Assembly: GCF_030122845.1 (NCBI RefSeq) | Contig: NZ_CP126084.1 | Coordinates: 992,001 to 1,056,000, forward strand | Reading direction: 5' to 3' | Length of the DNA: 64,000 bases | Source: Paenibacillus woosongensis | GTDB lineage: Bacteria; Bacillota; Bacilli; Paenibacillales; Paenibacillaceae | Part shown: positions 1-8,983 of the stretch, one piece after another | Layout of the letters: the number at the start of each line of letters is the position of its first letter | Numbering within the stretch: position 1 is the first letter of the stretch | The notes under the pieces: generated by a model | Databases searched by the model: none | Told to the model about the DNA's origin: nothing | The model's input: only the letters and a program-made list of their open reading frames with translations | Translations under genes and position numbers: made by a program

Positions 1-1
1 G

Positions 2-1126
2 AACCGGATATTGGCGGCCAGCACACCTGGGCACGAGGCCGTGCTGAGCTTGCCTGCGGAGGCTGATTCCGGCGAGGCGATGATCGGGGTGACGGATGTC
101 ATTACCGACAAGTTTATTTATGTCATTAATTATAATTACGTTCTTCAGCAGAAGCTCGTATACAAGGTCCCCTTGCAGGCACTGCTCCAGCAGCAGAATG
201 AGATCAAACAGGTGATCCAGCTGATTTCGATCGTTTATTTTGCGGTTGGCCTGTTTATTTTGCTGTATTTCTGGCGTTCACTAATGACGCCGCTGCAGCG
301 GCTGGTGTATTTCGTAAGAAGATACGAACCCGGGAACGTTGTCCCGGAAACGCCGAGGATGAAGAGGAACGACGAGATCAGCGTGCTGATTTATACGATA
401 TACGACATGGCGCGGCGCCTAAATTCGCTAGTGCATTACAAATATGCGATGGACTTGAAGCAGAAGGAAAGCCAGCTGCAGCTGCTGTATCAGCAGATCA
501 ATCCGCATTTGCTGTACAACACGCTAGAGAGCATTTATTGGAAAAGCACGCTAGAGGGCAATACGGCCTCTGCCGAAATGATCAAGGAGCTATCCAAGCT
601 GATGAAGATCAGCCTGAGCCGGGGCAGGGAGTTGATTACACTGGAGGAAGAGCTGGAGCATGCCTCGGCCTATATCAAGCTGCAGCAGCACCGGTACGAA
701 TATCAGTTTCACGTTGGCATCGATATTCCGGCGGAGCTGCTTCCGGCAGCCATTCCCAAAATTACGCTGCAGCCGCTTATCGAAAACGCAATTATCCACG
801 GGGTGAGGCATATGGGAGAAGACGGCGAAATATGGATCAGCGCCTCCGGAGACGAGGAGTACCTGTTCATTCGCATTGAGGATAACGGCTATAAGTCTGT
901 CGACTATGATAGGATCAATCGTCAGTTGCATGAAGAGAACCCTGATCCGTCGTTTGGTTACGGGATCGGTAATATTAATCAGCGCATCAAGCTGCACTTC
1001 GGAGCGTCTTTCGGATTGAGCTATGCCGGACGCCCGGGAGGCGGCACCAGGGTGACGCTGCATCTTCCGAAGTCATTTCAAGACCGGGAGCAGCAGGAAT
1101 TGGGCCAAGATGGCAAGCAGAAGTAG
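2..1126 (+). CDS. YesM-type sensor histidine kinase (5' end cut by window)
   Basis: Membrane sensor kinase that would phosphorylate the AraC-type regulator encoded just downstream. The reading frame is open to the left window edge, so the N-terminus and most of the extracellular sensor domain are missing. Counting from the first possible start at position 11, a membrane segment lies at about residues 67-88, followed by a HAMP-like linker. The His_kinase box QQINPHLLYNTLES has its phospho-acceptor His at about residue 166. A HATPase domain follows, with N box (IENAIIHG) and G box (DNG, GYGIGN). This order and the INPHxLYNTL form of the H box are typical of the YesM/LytS-like class paired with YesN regulators and sugar ABC importers in Paenibacillus. 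The signal sensed cannot be told; the adjacent importer suggests an oligosaccharide. Confidence 0.93.
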   Translation, partial: NRILAASTPGHEAVLSLPAEADSGEAMIGVTDVITDKFIYVINYNYVLQQKLVYKVPLQALLQQQNEIKQVIQLISIVYFAVGLFILLYFWRSLMTPLQRLVYFVRRYEPGNVVPETPRMKRNDEISVLIYTIYDMARRLNSLVHYKYAMDLKQKESQLQLLYQQINPHLLYNTLESIYWKSTLEGNTASAEMIKELSKLMKISLSRGRELITLEEELEHASAYIKLQQHRYEYQFHVGIDIPAELLPAAIPKITLQPLIENAIIHGVRHMGEDGEIWISASGDEEYLFIRIEDNGYKSVDYDRINRQLHEENPDPSFGYGIGNINQRIKLHFGASFGLSYAGRPGGGTRVTLHLPKSFQDREQQELGQDGKQK

Positions 1127-1513
1127 CAAGCAAGCCGAAACAACGACATGACATGCAATGTAACAAGCAGCCGCCATTAAGCAAACCGCAACAACCACAT
1201 GACATGCAATGTAACAAGCAACGCCAATAAGCGGAAGTAATCAATACGGTAGCAAGCAAAAGTAGCAAGCAAGAGTACAAACAGACATAGCCAACAGACA
1301 TAGCCAACAGACATAGCCAACAGACATAGCCAACAGACACAGCCAACAGACACCGTCAATAGACACCATTAACAGACGCAACAACGAGACGCAGCACGCA
1401 AACGTAACAACCAGACGCAGCACGCAAACGCAACAACCAGACGCAGCAAGCAAACGCAATAGCAAAATGGCAGGCAAGCGTAACAAGGAACATCACAGGC
1501 AGGGGGAGTGCAT
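1127..1513 (+). repeat. Repeat-filled spacer between kinase and regulator genes
   Basis: This gene-free spacer is built of three kinds of direct repeat. A 24-bp sequence (1146-1169) recurs at 1197-1220. A 13-bp unit, CAGACATAGCCAA, runs in about seven tandem copies (1282-1372), perfect at first and then decaying. A 26-bp unit, twice 13, runs in three copies (1386-1463). The plus strand is rich in A and C and poor in T, so a transcript would be largely unstructured. The ribosome binding site of the regulator follows directly. Minus-strand ORFs here merely translate the repeats. Confidence 0.85.
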
Positions 1514-2848
1514 ATGTACAATATTTTGCTCGTTGACGATGAACCGTTGATTTGCAAAGGCTTGGCGGGACTGCTGCAGGAATCCGGGCTGGATTTGGGC
1601 TTGGTGCATACCGCATACAGCGGCCAGGAGGCGCTTGATTGCATTCGCATGGAAGAGATTGATCTGCTCGTCACGGACATTCAAATGGGAGAAATGAACG
1701 GCATTGAGCTGATGCAGCAGGCCAAATTGATCAAGCCTTGGGTGCAGACGATCATTATTTCAGCCCATGAAACGTTTCAATATGCGCAGATGGCGCTTCG
1801 GCTGGGGGCGAAGGATTATCTGATCAAGCCGCTGAACAGCGGACAATTTCTCGACGCGGTGCGGAACGCCCTGCTCAAAATGGATAAGCCGGTCCCGCTG
1901 ATTCATAACTTTTTGACACCGGAGGCGGAGCATTTTCAAATGGAGGAGCTTGAGCCCGAGCAGTGCGAAGGACTGAAGCGATTGCTGGCTGGCCCTGTCC
2001 CTGCTGCCGCCGGCATCGCATTGGATCAGGCCGTGGTGCAGCAAGGCGAGCTGGGGCTGCGGGGGCCTTATTTTGCCGTGATGAAAATGAAGCTGGATTT
2101 GCCAGTCAAAGATCATGGCGCTTATACTGCCCGGGATCACCAACTGCTCGAATATGCGGCTCTAAATGTGGCCAAGGAGCTGCTCTACCAGGAATGGAAT
2201 GCGCTGTCCTGCTGCACCGCAGAACGGGAAATCTGTCTGGTGCTCCAATGGAACGAGCGGGAATACGCCGAACTGGACATCAACAAGATCAATCAGCTCG
2301 AGATGATTGGCCGCAGCCTGCACCATCATGTTCACAAATATTTGGGCGTGGCCGCCATGATCGGTGTCAGCCAAATTCTGAAGGGAGCGGAGTTCCTGTC
2401 CGTACTGGGGCAGCAGGCCGATAAAGCGATACAGTGGGGCGAAGGACATGGGGATTATCATGTGTTCTATTACGGCGATTTTAATTGGCATAACTACGCG
2501 CAGGACCCCTCCGCCGAGGAACTGACGACGCAAAGCAACCGGATCGTTGAGAGCGCCAGACTCTACATTGAAGCGAACTACCATCAGAAAGGGCTGACCA
2601 TCCATGAGGTCGCTAAGAAAAACCATGTCAGTCCCAATTATCTCAGCTATCTATTCAAAAAGAACACCGGCCACAATTTGTGGGAATACGTGATCAAGCT
2701 GCGCATGGAGGAGAGCAAATCCCTCCTTCTGAATACCGACCTCCGCCGCTACGAAATCGCAGAGCGCGTTGGCTACGAATCGCCGGAGCATTTCAGTAAA
2801 ATTTTCAAAAAATACTTCGGTGTCAGCCCAAGCGAGCTGAAGAAGTAA
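1514..2848 (+). CDS. YesN-type response regulator, AraC-family output domain
   Basis: Transcription factor of 444 residues, partner of the upstream kinase and probable activator of the adjacent ABC importer operon. The N-terminal receiver domain (about 1-120) has the acidic pair DDE at 8-10, the phospho-acceptor Asp55 in VTDIQM and the Lys of YLIKPL. A middle region of no clear family follows. The C-terminal 100 residues are an AraC/XylS double helix-turn-helix, including HEVAKKNHVSPNYLSYLFKK and the AERVGYESPEHFSKIFKKYFGVSP-type second helix pair. ATG 1514 is chosen over the in-frame GTG 1508 because GGGGGAG (1502-1508) lies six bases ahead of it and overlaps the GTG. Confidence 0.93.
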   Translation: MYNILLVDDEPLICKGLAGLLQESGLDLGLVHTAYSGQEALDCIRMEEIDLLVTDIQMGEMNGIELMQQAKLIKPWVQTIIISAHETFQYAQMALRLGAKDYLIKPLNSGQFLDAVRNALLKMDKPVPLIHNFLTPEAEHFQMEELEPEQCEGLKRLLAGPVPAAAGIALDQAVVQQGELGLRGPYFAVMKMKLDLPVKDHGAYTARDHQLLEYAALNVAKELLYQEWNALSCCTAEREICLVLQWNEREYAELDINKINQLEMIGRSLHHHVHKYLGVAAMIGVSQILKGAEFLSVLGQQADKAIQWGEGHGDYHVFYYGDFNWHNYAQDPSAEELTTQSNRIVESARLYIEANYHQKGLTIHEVAKKNHVSPNYLSYLFKKNTGHNLWEYVIKLRMEESKSLLLNTDLRRYEIAERVGYESPEHFSKIFKKYFGVSPSELKK

Positions 2849-2954
2849 GATCGGCTATAGTTCGCATAGTTTTGCACATGTTCGGCGTTCCCTCGTTTTT
2901 TTAAGATAAAAGAAAGGTTCCAAGCTAGAGACTACAGAGGAATGAGGGAGTCGC

Positions 2955-3806
2955 GTGAAAAAATATATGTGGGGGTATTTGTTTCTCGTCCCGGCGATAG
3001 CGGTATTTATCGTTTTTTTGTGGGTGCCGATCGGGAAAGGCATCGTGTACAGCTTCTATAATATCGATTTCGTGAAAGGGAACACCTTTGTCGGCTTCGA
3101 CAACTATATCAAAATATTCAACAATCCCGATGTGCTCCTGTCGGTTCGCAACACGCTTTATTTCATGTTATTAACTTTGGTGATTGGCTTTTGGGTGCCG
3201 ATTGCCGCCTCGATCGCCATATCCGAGCTCCGGTTCTTTCAAGGGTTTGCGCGGATCGCTGCTTATTTGCCATTCGTCGTGCCCGGTGTCGTGCTATATG
3301 GGATGTGGAGATGGATGTATGATCCGGTCGGTCCGATCAATGCGCTGCTAGGCTGGTTTGGAGCGGAGCCGATTTCGTTCATTTCCGATGGCAGTTGGTC
3401 CATGGTGTCGCTGGTTGTCATGGAGACCTGGCAGCAGTTCGGATCGGCGATGCTGATTTATTTGGCTGGGGTGCTGAGTATTCCAAAGGACTGGTACGAA
3501 GCGTCGGAAATCGACGGGGCTGGCGTCTGGAGCCGGATAAAATACATCACGCTGCCCTCGATGCGAAATTTGATCGTATTGATGCTGATTCTGCAGCTCA
3601 TCGGTACTTCCCAAGCCTATCAATCGCAGCTGGCCATGCTGGACGGCGGACCGAACAAGGCTACGCTGACCTATGCGCTGCTTACGGTGAAATACGCTTT
3701 TACGCAGCTTGACTATGGGGCGGGCACCGCGCTGGGCGTGCTGATGTTCCTGGTGCTGAGCGTGCTCGGCATCATGCAATATAAGCTGAACAGGGAGGAT
3801 TATTAG
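2955..3806 (+). CDS. Sugar ABC transporter permease (MalF/UgpA type)
   Basis: One of two membrane subunits of a CUT1-family carbohydrate importer; 283 residues, about six membrane helices. The ATPase contact (EAA) loop reads EASEIDGAG followed by the conserved I-x-LP, near residues 178-195. It begins with GTG behind GGGAG. The second permease follows after one base, and the lipoprotein binding protein after that. No ATPase gene is present, as usual for Paenibacillus CUT1 operons that share an MsmX-type ATPase. The substrate cannot be read from the sequence; an oligosaccharide is likely. Confidence 0.93.
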   Translation: MKKYMWGYLFLVPAIAVFIVFLWVPIGKGIVYSFYNIDFVKGNTFVGFDNYIKIFNNPDVLLSVRNTLYFMLLTLVIGFWVPIAASIAISELRFFQGFARIAAYLPFVVPGVVLYGMWRWMYDPVGPINALLGWFGAEPISFISDGSWSMVSLVVMETWQQFGSAMLIYLAGVLSIPKDWYEASEIDGAGVWSRIKYITLPSMRNLIVLMLILQLIGTSQAYQSQLAMLDGGPNKATLTYALLTVKYAFTQLDYGAGTALGVLMFLVLSVLGIMQYKLNREDY

Positions 3807-3807
3807 G

Positions 3808-4674
3808 ATGGAAGAGAGAGGCATTCTATCGGCAGCCGATTTGCGGAAGCCGCTCAATAAGGCCGTATACGGTCTGATGGTGCTGTGCATAGCGATCATG
3901 GCGTTTACGATGCTGTATCCGATCGCGATGACGATGTTCAACGGGCTGAAGACGAATCAGGAAATCAATACGTTTCCTCCGCGCTTTTTTCCAACGGAAT
4001 GGCACTGGGAGAATTTCACGAAGGGCTGGAGCTACATCAAGCTCCCGGTATTTTTGAAAAACACGCTGCTGATCTTTGGCGGCAACCTGGTGATGACCGT
4101 CCTGGTGCTGGGGCTCGCGGCCTTTAGCATTTCGCGCATTCGCGTGCCGTACAGCCGGGCGATCTATTTCTTCATCCTGATGACGCTGTTCATTCCGGCG
4201 GCCAGCTACATGATTCCGAATTTCGTGAACCTGAAGGAGCTCGGGCTGTTGAATACATATTGGGCCTTCTGGCTTCCGGCCGGGGCGAGCGCGTACTATT
4301 TTCTGCTCATTAAAAACTTCTTCGACGGCATCCATCCGGAAATTTTCGAAGCGGCACGGATCGACGGCGCCTCGGAGCTGACCAGCTTTGCACGGATCGC
4401 GCTGCCGCTGTCCATACCGATCTTCGCTACGCTGGCGATCTTTATTTTCTCCACGGCCTGGAACGACTGGTTCTGGCCCTCGCTGGTCATGCATACGGAG
4501 GACAAATACACATTGGCCACCGCGATCTACAAATACGTGATTAACGCGAGATCGCTGGATAGCAGCATCAAATTCAATATTTTATTTATGGTCATGGTTC
4601 CGCCAATCTTCGTCTTCCTTGTCTTTCAGAAGTTTATTATGCGCAGTGTCAGCCTGTCGGCGGTTAAAGGGTAG
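3808..4674 (+). CDS. Sugar ABC transporter permease (MalG/UgpE type)
   Basis: Second membrane subunit of the importer, 288 residues, with about six membrane helices and the EAA loop EAARIDGASEL at about residues 190-200. It starts one base after the stop of the first permease, with AGGGAGG in the end of that gene as ribosome binding site, so the two are translationally coupled. It should pair with the preceding permease and with the binding protein at 4790. Confidence 0.93.
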   Translation: MEERGILSAADLRKPLNKAVYGLMVLCIAIMAFTMLYPIAMTMFNGLKTNQEINTFPPRFFPTEWHWENFTKGWSYIKLPVFLKNTLLIFGGNLVMTVLVLGLAAFSISRIRVPYSRAIYFFILMTLFIPAASYMIPNFVNLKELGLLNTYWAFWLPAGASAYYFLLIKNFFDGIHPEIFEAARIDGASELTSFARIALPLSIPIFATLAIFIFSTAWNDWFWPSLVMHTEDKYTLATAIYKYVINARSLDSSIKFNILFMVMVPPIFVFLVFQKFIMRSVSLSAVKG

Positions 4675-4789
4675 TGTGCGATTCCGTAGCCCTGCACATG
4701 ATCGCCATATGAATGCACATCGTGTTCTGGACCGGTCGTCTTCTATGATAAAGATGCAACCAACAACAAATAGGAAAAGGGGAGTATCG

Positions 4790-6235
4790 ATGCGCAAGTT
4801 CTCAGCAGTACTGATATGCCTTCTGCTATTCGGAACGCTGCTTGCGGCATGCAGCGGCGGCAATGCGAAGGTCAAGGAAGAGGGAGGGTCTGCCGGCAAT
4901 GGGGGCGGCAGCAGTAATACCGGGCAGGCCGAAGAGCCGGCCGATGACATCACCTCGCGGAAAATTACGATTAAAGTCCATTATCCGCTGCCGGACGAAA
5001 CGACGCTCAGACAGCAGGAGGACGATAAAATTGCCCGGTTTCAGGCCAAATACCCGAACGTGACGATCATTAAAGACGACTGGGCTTATGACGTCAATGA
5101 AATCGGCGTGAAAATGGCTGCCAACGAGGCCCCGACATTTTACAATACTTGGGCTACCGAAGCAAACTTCCTCGTGGAACGCGGCTGGGTAGCCGATATT
5201 ACGGAGCTGTGGAACAACTGGGAATACAAGAATCAGATGAATGAGGTATTACAAAGCCAGTTTAACGTCGATGGTAAAGTTTACGGCGTTACGCAGAACG
5301 GTTATATAACGTCAACGGTTGTGAACAAGAAGCTGGTGGAGGATAGAGGCATTACGCTTCCTGCTCTGGACTGGACCTGGGACGATATGTACGACGTGGC
5401 CAAGGCGGCTGCCGATCCGAAGAAAGGCATTTCCGGCATCGCGCCGATGGGTAAAGGGAATGAGGCCGGCTGGAACTGGACAAATTTCCTGTTTGAAGCC
5501 GGCGGGGATATCGAGACGGTGGAGGACGGCAAGGTCAAGGCGGTGTTCAATTCCGAGGCCGGTGTGAAGGCGCTGGACTTCTACAAGAAGCTGAGATGGA
5601 AAGCAAACGCCATTCCGCAGGATTGGGCGCTGGGCTGGGGCGATGCGGTCAGCTCCTTCCAGCAGGGCCGTACGGCCATGGTTATTGCCGGGGCGTTCGA
5701 CGTGCTGCAGGCGGCATTGAACGAGGGCGGCATGAAGCCGGAGGACGTCGTGGCGTATCCGATGCCTGCCGCGGAGAAGGGCGGCAAGCATTACGGAATT
5801 CTGGGCGGCAATTATCTCGTCATTAATCCAAACGCGACGAAAGATGAACAGGAGATGGCCTTCCGTTACATCACGTTTGACTACTTTACCGATGAAGCGC
5901 TGAAGTCCGTGGAGGATACGATCCAGGCCCGCAAAGCGGAGGGCAAGTATTTTGTTCCGACGCCGCTGGAGTATTTCAGCGACGATTCCGAGTATGCGGC
6001 CAAGGTGAAGGCGATTTACGAAAAATACGACAACGTGTACAAGTATGATCCAGAGCTGTTCAATCTGCTGGAAGGCAAACCCGAAGCGCAGTTTGGCACA
6101 CAGGACTATTATGCGACCATGTCCAATGTCGTACAGGAATCCTTCTCGAAGAAAGGAGCGGATTCCAAGAAGCAGCTTGATGCCGCCGCGAAGTTTGTGC
6201 AAGAGAACTATTTCGATAAAATCGAGCAAAAATAG
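4790..6235 (+). CDS. Sugar ABC transporter substrate-binding lipoprotein
   Basis: Extracellular solute-binding protein (family 1) of 481 residues that would capture the sugar for the two permeases upstream. The start is ATG 4790, seven bases after AAAAGGGGAG; the frame is open further upstream but lacks a better start. The signal peptide ends in lipobox L-A-A-C (Cys22), followed by a Gly/Ser-rich tether to about residue 50. The remainder has the usual clamshell composition, with ITVKVHYP-like beta strand, G-rich turns and a Trp-rich central region. The gap of 115 bp to the permease gene may allow separate expression. Confidence 0.93.
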   Translation: MRKFSAVLICLLLFGTLLAACSGGNAKVKEEGGSAGNGGGSSNTGQAEEPADDITSRKITIKVHYPLPDETTLRQQEDDKIARFQAKYPNVTIIKDDWAYDVNEIGVKMAANEAPTFYNTWATEANFLVERGWVADITELWNNWEYKNQMNEVLQSQFNVDGKVYGVTQNGYITSTVVNKKLVEDRGITLPALDWTWDDMYDVAKAAADPKKGISGIAPMGKGNEAGWNWTNFLFEAGGDIETVEDGKVKAVFNSEAGVKALDFYKKLRWKANAIPQDWALGWGDAVSSFQQGRTAMVIAGAFDVLQAALNEGGMKPEDVVAYPMPAAEKGGKHYGILGGNYLVINPNATKDEQEMAFRYITFDYFTDEALKSVEDTIQARKAEGKYFVPTPLEYFSDDSEYAAKVKAIYEKYDNVYKYDPELFNLLEGKPEAQFGTQDYYATMSNVVQESFSKKGADSKKQLDAAAKFVQENYFDKIEQK

Positions 6236-6249
6236 CATATGGCTGTTTA

Positions 6250-6281
6250 AAGGCGGCTCCGTTATTGCGGAGCCGCTTTCC
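6250..6281 (+). terminator. Hairpin after the ABC operon
   Basis: An inverted repeat, GCGGCTCCG and CGGAGCCGC, separated by about six bases lies 15-45 bases after the binding-protein stop and is followed by TTTCC. The stem is strong but the T-run is short, so it may terminate only partly. Confidence 0.6.
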
Positions 6282-6387
6282 TGGCATGCCGCCGCTGCGT
6301 CAGGCGGCCGCCTGTATATTAACGCTCCTTTGTCAGCACAATAAACCATAACTGTGTGCAAATATATGGATAAGGGAGTCCGGTGCG

Positions 6388-7761
6388 TTGAACGAAACAA
6401 GCAAAGATACGAAGGATAAATTGCTGAAATGGTGGCAGTTATCCTTGATGGGGGTCGCTTGTACGATTGGGACGGGCTATTTTCTCGGGACGGGCGTAGG
6501 GATCCAAATCGGCGGCCCGGCTATGATTCCGGCATTTATTCTGGCTGCGGCCGGAACATTCGTCGTATTTGACGTGCTCGCCAAAATGTCCTCAAAAGAT
6601 CCCCAGGAAGGCTCATTTTGCGTATATGCGCGCAATGCCTTTGGACGCTGGGCCGGCTTCAGCAGCGGCTGGGTGTATTTCTCTTCGGAGATTCTCATTA
6701 TGGGGAGCCAGATGGCGGCCTTGTCTCTGTTCACCCGGCTGTGGTTCCCGGGAGTCCCGATGTGGGTATTCGCTTCGGTTTATGCGGTGCTTGGCTTATT
6801 CATTATCATATTGGGGACAAAAGGCTTTGAACGGGCGGAGCATTTGTTTGCCGTGGTCAAGCTAGCGGCAATCATTGCTTTCCTTGGCTTGGCAGGCTCC
6901 GCGCTTTTGGGCTGGCTCGGCGGAGGCAAGCATGCGCCAAGCTGGCCGGTGCCTCTCTTTCCGACAGGAGCGATCGGCGGATGGTCCAGCCTTATTTATG
7001 CGTTTTACGCATTTGGCGGCATCGAGGTTATGGGGATGCTGGCGATCCGGTTAAATAACCCGGAGGAAGCTCCAAAGGCAGGGCGCTGGATGATCGGAAC
7101 ATTAGCCATCCTGTACATCGCTTCGCTGGTGGCGGCTTTAAGCCTGGTGCCCTGGAAAACGATGGGGGCGAAGGAAAGTCCGTTTGTCATAGCACTGAAA
7201 GGGTACGGCTTAAGTTTTGTGCCCCATTTTTTTAATGGAATTTTCATTATTGCCGGGTTTTCCACGATGGTTGCATCGCTGTTCGCTGTCATTACGATTC
7301 TGGTGACGCTGGCCAAAAACAAGGACGCTCCTCCGCTGTTCGCCAAGGTAAGCCGCGGGCAGAAGAAAACCCCTTATTACGCAATCGGGGTTACGGCAGT
7401 TGCTCTGGGCGGCTCCATTTTGCTAGCCCTGCTTCTGCCAGAGAAGATGTATGAATACGTAACGACGGCTGCCGGGCTTATGCTGATGTACAACTGGATT
7501 TTCATTCTCTTCACGGCAGGCAGCCTGCTGGAGCTTGGCGGATGGGAGCAGGTCAAGCGCTGGGGCAGTACAGGTATCATTCTGCTGGCGGTAAGCGGCA
7601 CGATGTTTCATGACAAGAGCCGGCCGGGGCTGTGGATCAGTCTGGGGCTGGTTGCGCTAATCGGCGGGATCACGCTGCTGATGAGGCGAGTCTGGGACAG
7701 GATAAAGGCGAGACGCAGAGGCAGGGTACGGAGAACCAGTCCCAAGGGCGAGCTGACCTAG
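6388..7761 (+). CDS. APC-superfamily amino-acid permease
   Basis: Integral membrane transporter of 457 residues with about twelve hydrophobic segments. The first segment carries the APC hallmark GxxIGTGYFLGTG-like glycine-rich stretch at about 21-36 (MGVACTIGTGYFLG), and segment 6 has the YAFYAFGGIEVMG motif typical of amino-acid/polyamine/organocation transporters. The C-terminus is a basic cytoplasmic tail. It starts at TTG 6388, with AAGGGAG ten bases ahead; no ATG lies near the beginning of the conserved region. It is monocistronic, ending at the terminator at 7803. The substrate is not predictable. Confidence 0.88.
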   Translation: MNETSKDTKDKLLKWWQLSLMGVACTIGTGYFLGTGVGIQIGGPAMIPAFILAAAGTFVVFDVLAKMSSKDPQEGSFCVYARNAFGRWAGFSSGWVYFSSEILIMGSQMAALSLFTRLWFPGVPMWVFASVYAVLGLFIIILGTKGFERAEHLFAVVKLAAIIAFLGLAGSALLGWLGGGKHAPSWPVPLFPTGAIGGWSSLIYAFYAFGGIEVMGMLAIRLNNPEEAPKAGRWMIGTLAILYIASLVAALSLVPWKTMGAKESPFVIALKGYGLSFVPHFFNGIFIIAGFSTMVASLFAVITILVTLAKNKDAPPLFAKVSRGQKKTPYYAIGVTAVALGGSILLALLLPEKMYEYVTTAAGLMLMYNWIFILFTAGSLLELGGWEQVKRWGSTGIILLAVSGTMFHDKSRPGLWISLGLVALIGGITLLMRRVWDRIKARRRGRVRRTSPKGELT

Positions 7762-7802
7762 TCCAATCCCCACATCCGCAGCCGGTTACGGGAATGAGAA
7801 TG

Positions 7803-7840
7803 CAAAAGAGGAGGCAGCGTCGATGGCTGTCTCCTCTTTT
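7803..7840 (+). terminator. Rho-independent terminator after the permease
   Basis: AAAAGAGGAGGCAG and CTGTCTCCTCTTTT form a long stem (one mismatch) around a nine-base loop and end in a T-run. The A-run on the other side makes it potentially bidirectional. Confidence 0.85.
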
Positions 7841-8071
7841 GGGTATGCGTCCGTGAAGATGCAGGCTGGTCTGGCAGGATGAGCAGTGAACCCGATTTAC
7901 CGATCATCTGGCCGTTCCGGTGCATCATAATCCCATCGCGAAGGGATCAGGACTATGTTTTGTCGAGAATTAGGGTATTGCTTTGTTCAGGTATCTGTTA
8001 AAAACTTTAACATAGTCTAAGACATAGTTCACCTATAAGAAAGTATAGGCCCAAAGAATTGTAAAAATTGT
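7841..8071. other. Gene-free stretch between convergent genes
   Basis: Together with the terminator this makes a 310-bp gap between the amino-acid permease and the minus-strand regulator. The half nearest the regulator is A+T-rich. I see no ORF with a ribosome binding site and no clear repeat or motif. Confidence 0.5.
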
Positions 8072-8809
8072 CTATAAATAGGACATTCGACTGGCGATCG
8101 AAACGGCTTCCGTACTGGATTGAACACCAAGCTTCTCGAAGATGATTTTTTTATGATGATTCACAGTACATTCTTTGATGTTCAACTTGATGGCAATCGA
8201 TTTTACCGTCTGTCCCTGGGAGATGAGTCTAAGCACATGAAGCTGGCGCTCGGTAAGCTGTACCGGGCGTTCTTCCACGGGCGGAGGCTCGGGCAGGCTC
8301 TGCATCCTGCTCAGCATGTTGCCAGGGATCAGCTTGGCGATGGCGATCAGCTCGCTTTTCATATTCGCGTTAATGGTCGAGACGTCTAGGTAGCCTATCG
8401 TTTTCGATCCAAGGGTCAACGGTGTTGAGAAACAGTGCCAGGTCTTGAAAAAAGGACTTTCATGCTCTTCAGGTGGCAAATAGATCGGTCCTTGCTTGGC
8501 CATAGCTTCCGAAATAGCGTTAACCCCGCAACTCTCCTCCGTAAAATACATGCCTACCCGGATTTCGGATTGGCGAACGACCTCCTCCAGCGTCTTGCAA
8601 TAGTCCATGGCGATCAGCACACCTTCTGCGTCGGTTAATAAAAACAGATAGGTCCCTGATATATGCTCTTTGATGTGGGCGATGCAATCCTGAAATATAG
8701 ATATGAGTGGTTTGTTGCTCTGCAGAATTTGTTCAAAATGCGATTTCGATGTAAAGACGGCGGCTGATTTTGAGGACGGCTGCTGAGATGCAACTTTTTT
8801 TTCGGACAT
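8072..8809 (-). CDS. GAF-domain LuxR-type transcriptional regulator
   Basis: Regulator of 245 residues. Residues about 30-165 form a GAF-like sensor (LLTDAEGVLIAMDY, the VGMYFTEESCGVNAISEA stretch and CFSTPL) of the kind at the N-terminus of AcoR/DhaR-type proteins. Here it is fused not to a sigma54 activator domain but to a C-terminal LuxR/GerE helix-turn-helix (about 183-240: LTERQLHVLRLISQGQTVKSIA, then CTVNHHKKIIFEKLGV). AAAGGGGGT lies eight bases before ATG 8809. It stands alone on the minus strand, so its target and ligand are unknown. Confidence 0.88.
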   Translation of the reverse strand: MSEKKVASQQPSSKSAAVFTSKSHFEQILQSNKPLISIFQDCIAHIKEHISGTYLFLLTDAEGVLIAMDYCKTLEEVVRQSEIRVGMYFTEESCGVNAISEAMAKQGPIYLPPEEHESPFFKTWHCFSTPLTLGSKTIGYLDVSTINANMKSELIAIAKLIPGNMLSRMQSLPEPPPVEERPVQLTERQLHVLRLISQGQTVKSIAIKLNIKECTVNHHKKIIFEKLGVQSSTEAVSIASRMSYL

Positions 8810-8983
8810 GATGTGTGACCCCCTTTACTGCCTATCATGCAAAAAAAATATAGTTCTCTACCTAATTTATCGGGTAAACACGCGCAAAATTTGAATAATC
8901 ATTGTAAATTTTGAGGGAAAGCTTCAAAATAAAAGAGATAATGTAGATATTTCAATGAATTGGGGCAAAGGGAGACGGAAGAA

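Noticed and set aside
1282..1463. Possible CRISPR array
   Set aside because: The 13- and 26-bp units abut directly without unique spacers and there are no cas genes.
987..1680. Overlapping Cys/Leu-rich minus-strand ORFs between kinase and regulator
   Set aside because: They translate the 13- and 26-bp tandem repeats; none has a ribosome binding site.
6256..6387. Regulatory RNA before the amino-acid permease
   Set aside because: Apart from the hairpin that ends the ABC operon I could not find a conserved riboswitch or T-box string.
5312..6400. 362-residue minus-strand ORF opposite the first binding-protein gene
   Set aside because: Antisense shadow of a clear lipoprotein gene; no motif and no matching ribosome binding site.
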